Of a DNA stretch of 9,397 nucleotides, positions 6,323 to 9,397 are shown piece by piece. The number at the start of each line of letters is the position of its first letter. The first letter of the stretch is position 1. The stretch is from CAYYTU01 sp964474655 (GTDB lineage: Bacteria; Chloroflexota; Anaerolineae; B4-G1), in NCBI GenBank assembly GCA_964474655.1, contig CAYYTU010000094.1, positions 1 through 9,397 of the forward strand. The letters are read 5' to 3'. Below the pieces are notes generated by a model that saw only the letters and a program-made list of their open reading frames with translations, was not told where the DNA came from and made no database searches. The translations under genes and the position numbers were made by a program.

Positions 6323-6403
6323 AATCCTGTCCAAAAACCAAGAACGCACAAACATCCTGTAAATCCTGTCAATCCTGTCCAAAAACCAAGAACGCACAAG
6401 CAT
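6316..6403 (+). repeat. 36-base exact direct repeat in the pglZ-brxL spacer (48-base period)
   Basis: Bases 6316-6351 and 6364-6399 are identical, and the match extends to 39 of 40 bases through 6403. The unit begins tcctgtcaatcctgtcc and ends accaagaacgcacaa, and itself contains repeats of atcctgt. Five copies of tcctgt occur between 6316 and 6379. Such 'atcctgtaaatcctgtc' strings are known to me as dispersed non-coding repeats in diverse bacterial genomes. The array ends just before the brxL ribosome binding site, so it may affect brxL expression. Confidence 0.85.
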
Positions 6404-6416
6404 AAAGGAGCAATCG

Positions 6417-8468
6417 ATGGACACCCCCGTGTTCGATGAGCTGGATCAGACGCTGAACGACGTCCTCCCGGGACGCGTCGTCCGCAAGGACCTGCTACAA
6501 CAGATGAAATCGGGCTTCAACGTGCCCGTGTACGTCCTGGAGTATCTGCTGGGGCAATACTGCTCATCGACCGATCCGGAGGTGGTGGAGAAGGGGCTGG
6601 AATACGTTCGGCAGACGCTCAGCCGCAACTACGTCCGCGCCGACGAGAGCGAGAAGATCAAGGCCATCACCCGCCAGAAAGGCCAGCACCGGGTCATCGA
6701 TAAGGTCAAGGTGCGGCTCGACACCCAGGCTAATCGCTTCTGGGCCGAACTGGTCAATATGGGCGTAGACGATGCGGTCATCAAGGATCAGACCGTTCAT
6801 GAGTACGACAAATTGCTTAGGGGGGGCATCTGGGCCCTGGTCGATCTCCAGTACGACCCCGAATTCAAAGCCGCCGGCGCCACGCGCCCCTTCATCATCG
6901 AGCGCCTCAAGCCCATCCAACAACCCAGCACCGATTTGGATGAGTACATCGCTGCCCGAGCCGCCTTCACCCGCGATCAGTGGCTGAACATCCTGTTACG
7001 CACGACCGGCCTGGAGCCGACTCATCCGGACTTCACCCAGCGCAAGAAGCTGCTCCATCTGATGCGGCTGGTGCCGATGGTGGAGCCCAACTACAACCTG
7101 ATCGAGCTCGGCCCGCGTGGCACTGGCAAGAGCTACATCTACCGGGAGATATCGCCCTTCGCCATTCTCATCTCCGGCGGGCAAACCACGGTGGCGCGGC
7201 TCTTCATCCACCTGGGGACAGGTCGCATCGGGCTGGTGGGGCTGTGGGACGTGGTGGCCTTCGACGAGGTGGCTGGTGTGCGCTTCCGGGACGCCCACGG
7301 GATTCAGATTCTCAAGGACTATATGGAGTCCGGCAGTTTCGCCCGCGGCAAGGAGGAGGTGCCGGCCGATGCTTCTATCGTCTTCAACGGTAACATCGAC
7401 GGCGACATCGGGCGGCTGGTCAAGACCTCGCACTTGCTCCAGCCGCTCTCAGACCAGATGCAGGATATGGCCCTCATCGACCGTCTCCACTTCTACCTGC
7501 CCGGTTGGGAGGTGGATAAGATGCGACCGGAATACCTGACGCCCCATTACGGGATGGTGGTGGATTACGCCACCGAGGTCTGGCGCGGCCTACGCAAAAC
7601 GAGCTACGCCGACGTGATCGACCGTTACTACAACCTGGGCAGTCATCTGAACCAGAGGGACGTGCGGGCGGTGCGCAAGACGATGTCCGGGTTGATCAAG
7701 TTGTTGCATCCGGATGGTAATTTCACTCAGGGTGAGCTGCGCGACTATCTGGAATTGGCGCTGGAGGGCCGCCGGCGCATCAAGGAGCAGTTAAGGCGAA
7801 TGGGCGGTCTGGAATATTGGGCCGTCAACTTCTCCTACATCGACCTGGAGAGCCGTCAAGAGACGTTCGTCGCCGTACCGGAGCAGGGCGGCGGGGGGCT
7901 GATCACCCCTGGCGTGCTCGATCCTGGGGTCACGTTTACGGTGGGCACAGATCAGGACGATGGGCGGTTGGCTATCTTCCGCATCGAAACCCAGGCGGTC
8001 AAGGGCCGGGGCAAGCTGCGAGTCACCGGTGCTCCCTCCCGTGCCACTCGCGACGCGATGAAGACGGCCCACACGTATTTGAAGACCAATGCGTCGCGTC
8101 TGGGCCTGAGCAAGTCGCCGGGGGACTATGACCTGCACGCCCAGCTGGTCGACCTGATGGGGACCAAGAAAGGGAGCGAAGTAGGCATCGCCTTCTTCGT
8201 GGCGATGGTGAGCGCCCTGCTGGATAAGCCGGTACAGAAATCGCTCGTGATCCTGGGCGAGATGAGCCTGCACGGAGGCCTACAGCCGATGGGCTCCTTG
8301 ACGGAGAGACTTCAGTTGGCGATGGACAACGGGGCGAAGCGCGTGTTGCTGCCCATCGAGAACAAGCGGGACTTGGTGGACGTGCCCGGTGATGTACTGG
8401 GCAAACTGCAGATCATCTTCTACGCCGACCCGGTCAACGCGGCTTTCCGTGCGATGGGGTTGGAGTAG
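6417..8468 (+). CDS. brxL: BREX protein BrxL (AAA+ ATPase with Lon-like C-terminal domain, 683 aa)
   Basis: BrxL is the last core gene of BREX type 1, a DNA-binding AAA+ protein that acts as phage restriction factor. A helical N-terminal region (about 1-200) precedes the ATPase core. Walker A is GPRGTGKS (residues 232-239, with K238 and S239) and Walker B is VVAFDEVAG (D283, E284). The C-terminal domain (about 540-683) aligns with the Lon peptidase fold, including GIAFFVAMVSALL, GEMSLHGGLQPMGSL and VLLPIENKRDL. Yet the Lon catalytic Ser aligns with E588, and the Lon catalytic Lys, 43 residues on without gaps, aligns with R631. Peptidase activity is therefore unlikely, as expected for a BrxL acting on DNA. 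The start is well placed: AAAGGAG (6404-6410) is six bases ahead of the ATG. Length is normal and the gene is intact. Confidence 0.94.
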   Translation: MDTPVFDELDQTLNDVLPGRVVRKDLLQQMKSGFNVPVYVLEYLLGQYCSSTDPEVVEKGLEYVRQTLSRNYVRADESEKIKAITRQKGQHRVIDKVKVRLDTQANRFWAELVNMGVDDAVIKDQTVHEYDKLLRGGIWALVDLQYDPEFKAAGATRPFIIERLKPIQQPSTDLDEYIAARAAFTRDQWLNILLRTTGLEPTHPDFTQRKKLLHLMRLVPMVEPNYNLIELGPRGTGKSYIYREISPFAILISGGQTTVARLFIHLGTGRIGLVGLWDVVAFDEVAGVRFRDAHGIQILKDYMESGSFARGKEEVPADASIVFNGNIDGDIGRLVKTSHLLQPLSDQMQDMALIDRLHFYLPGWEVDKMRPEYLTPHYGMVVDYATEVWRGLRKTSYADVIDRYYNLGSHLNQRDVRAVRKTMSGLIKLLHPDGNFTQGELRDYLELALEGRRRIKEQLRRMGGLEYWAVNFSYIDLESRQETFVAVPEQGGGGLITPGVLDPGVTFTVGTDQDDGRLAIFRIETQAVKGRGKLRVTGAPSRATRDAMKTAHTYLKTNASRLGLSKSPGDYDLHAQLVDLMGTKKGSEVGIAFFVAMVSALLDKPVQKSLVILGEMSLHGGLQPMGSLTERLQLAMDNGAKRVLLPIENKRDLVDVPGDVLGKLQIIFYADPVNAAFRAMGLE

Positions 8469-8502
8469 ACTGACTCTGGGAGTTCTTTTTGGAGGTTGCC
8501 GG

Positions 8503-9397
8503 ATGAAATTCCTACACGCCGCCGACGTCCACCTCGGCTACCAACAATACGGCTCCCAGGAACGCTTCAACGACTTCAGCAAGGCGTCCCTGCACATCGT
8601 CGAGCAAGCCCTGGAGGAGGACGTCGATTTCGTGCTCCTCGCCGGCGACCTCTTCCACAAACGCACCGTCGATCCGCTGGCGATGCGGATCGCCATCGAG
8701 GGGCTCCGCATGCTGCGCGAGGCCGAGATCCCCGTGCTGGCCGTCGAGGGCAACCACGAACGCGCCTACTACCGGGATCAATACTCCTGGCTCGACCTCC
8801 TCGAAGGGCTGGGCTACCTATACCTGCTCAACCCCCGGTTCGGGGATGGCGAAGCCAGCCTCGATCCCTACGACGACGCTGGCGGCGCCTACGTCGATCT
8901 TGGGTCTGGCGATGCCGCCCCAACCGTCCGCGTCTACGGCCTCAAGTACTACGGAGCCTCCACAGGCCGGGTCTTCGACCTCTTCGCCGACGCCATCGCC
9001 GATGCCAACCACGCCGACGTCGACTTCACCATCCTGATGGCCCACGCCGGCCTGGAGGGCCAGCTACCCCATTATTCCGGCACGCTGACCTACGACGCCC
9101 TGGCGCCGCTGCGCGAGCACGTCGACTACCTAGCCCTGGGGCACATCCACAAGCCCTACGCGCTCGACGGCTGGATCTACAACCCCGGATCGCCAGAGAC
9201 GTGTGGGATGGACGAGGTGGCCTGGCCCACTCGTGGCGTCTATCTGGTCGAGATCGAGCCTGGTCACAATCCCGGTCACCACGCCGAGCTGATCCCCACG
9301 CCGCGCCGCCCCTTCCACCGCCTGCGGCTGGAGGTGGATGGCTTCACCGACCCCAACAGCCTCTACGACGCGGTGCGGGCGCTGATCGAGCGCGAGG
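8503..9397 (+). CDS. Mre11/SbcD-type DNA repair nuclease, N-terminal 298 residues (3' end outside window)
   Basis: Mre11/SbcD proteins are manganese-dependent exo/endonucleases that work with the Rad50/SbcC ATPase on DNA ends and hairpins. All phosphodiesterase motifs are present: DVHLG (D8, H10), AGDLFH (D49), EGNHE (N84, H85), MAHAG (H181) and GHIHK (H214, H216). The first five match the numbering of the Pyrococcus furiosus Mre11 active site, and the surrounding text (ADVHLGYQQY, YGLKYYGAS, LALGHIHKPY) looks more like archaeal Mre11 than E. coli SbcD. One small difference is GNHE where GNHD is common. GGAGG (8491-8495) lies seven bases before the ATG. The gene starts 34 bases after brxL, so it is likely co-transcribed, and a Rad50/SbcC-like gene is expected downstream. 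Whether it serves defence or housekeeping repair cannot be told here. Confidence 0.9.
   Translation, partial: MKFLHAADVHLGYQQYGSQERFNDFSKASLHIVEQALEEDVDFVLLAGDLFHKRTVDPLAMRIAIEGLRMLREAEIPVLAVEGNHERAYYRDQYSWLDLLEGLGYLYLLNPRFGDGEASLDPYDDAGGAYVDLGSGDAAPTVRVYGLKYYGASTGRVFDLFADAIADANHADVDFTILMAHAGLEGQLPHYSGTLTYDALAPLREHVDYLALGHIHKPYALDGWIYNPGSPETCGMDEVAWPTRGVYLVEIEPGHNPGHHAELIPTPRRPFHRLRLEVDGFTDPNSLYDAVRALIERE

Noticed and set aside
6316..6403. CRISPR-like array
   Set aside because: Only two copies, a 12-base spacing and internal sub-repeats, with no unique spacers; it does not fit a CRISPR.
6034..6405. Open frame running through the spacer repeats after pglZ
   Set aside because: It overlaps pglZ out of frame and owes its repeated Cys/Lys peptides to the non-coding direct repeat.

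Overview
The window carries the distal half of a BREX type 1 phage-defence operon, all genes on the + strand. The order is the C-terminal part of pglX (site-specific adenine methyltransferase), an accessory cassette, pglZ, brxL, then the start of an Mre11/SbcD-type nuclease gene cut by the window edge. The order pglX-pglZ-brxL is that of BREX type 1; brxA, brxB, brxC and most of pglX should lie upstream, outside the window. The organism is probably a GC-rich environmental bacterium. A helical module in the accessory genes resembles ones I associate with Chloroflexota and cyanobacteria, and the Mre11-like protein is closer to archaeal than to E. coli-type sequences. I lean to Chloroflexota, but this is inference.

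Region by region. Positions 1-1029 hold the pglX C-terminus. Positions 1030-3809 hold an insertion between pglX and pglZ. It starts with two tandem paralogous genes for small proteins with one N-terminal membrane anchor and a helical cytoplasmic domain. The second paralogue is interrupted by a 100-base run of N, so its apparent frame change is an assembly artefact. The insertion continues with a Phd/YefM-like antitoxin and PIN-domain toxin pair under what looks like its own autoregulated promoter, then an unrecognised 146-residue protein. Positions 3810-6281 hold pglZ, 6282-6416 a spacer with a 36-base exact direct repeat, 6417-8468 brxL, and 8503 to the end the Mre11-like gene.

From the antitoxin onward the genes are tightly packed: an 8-base overlap, a 1-base TAATG overlap, an 11-base gap, a 135-base repeat spacer and a 34-base gap. 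The toxin-antitoxin promoter may therefore also feed pglZ, brxL and the nuclease gene. In the known system PglX marks host DNA, PglZ is an essential alkaline-phosphatase-fold protein, and BrxL is an AAA+ DNA-binding effector. The accessory genes are the most novel part: a membrane-anchored helical pair of unknown role, and a toxin-antitoxin unit wired into the middle of a BREX operon.
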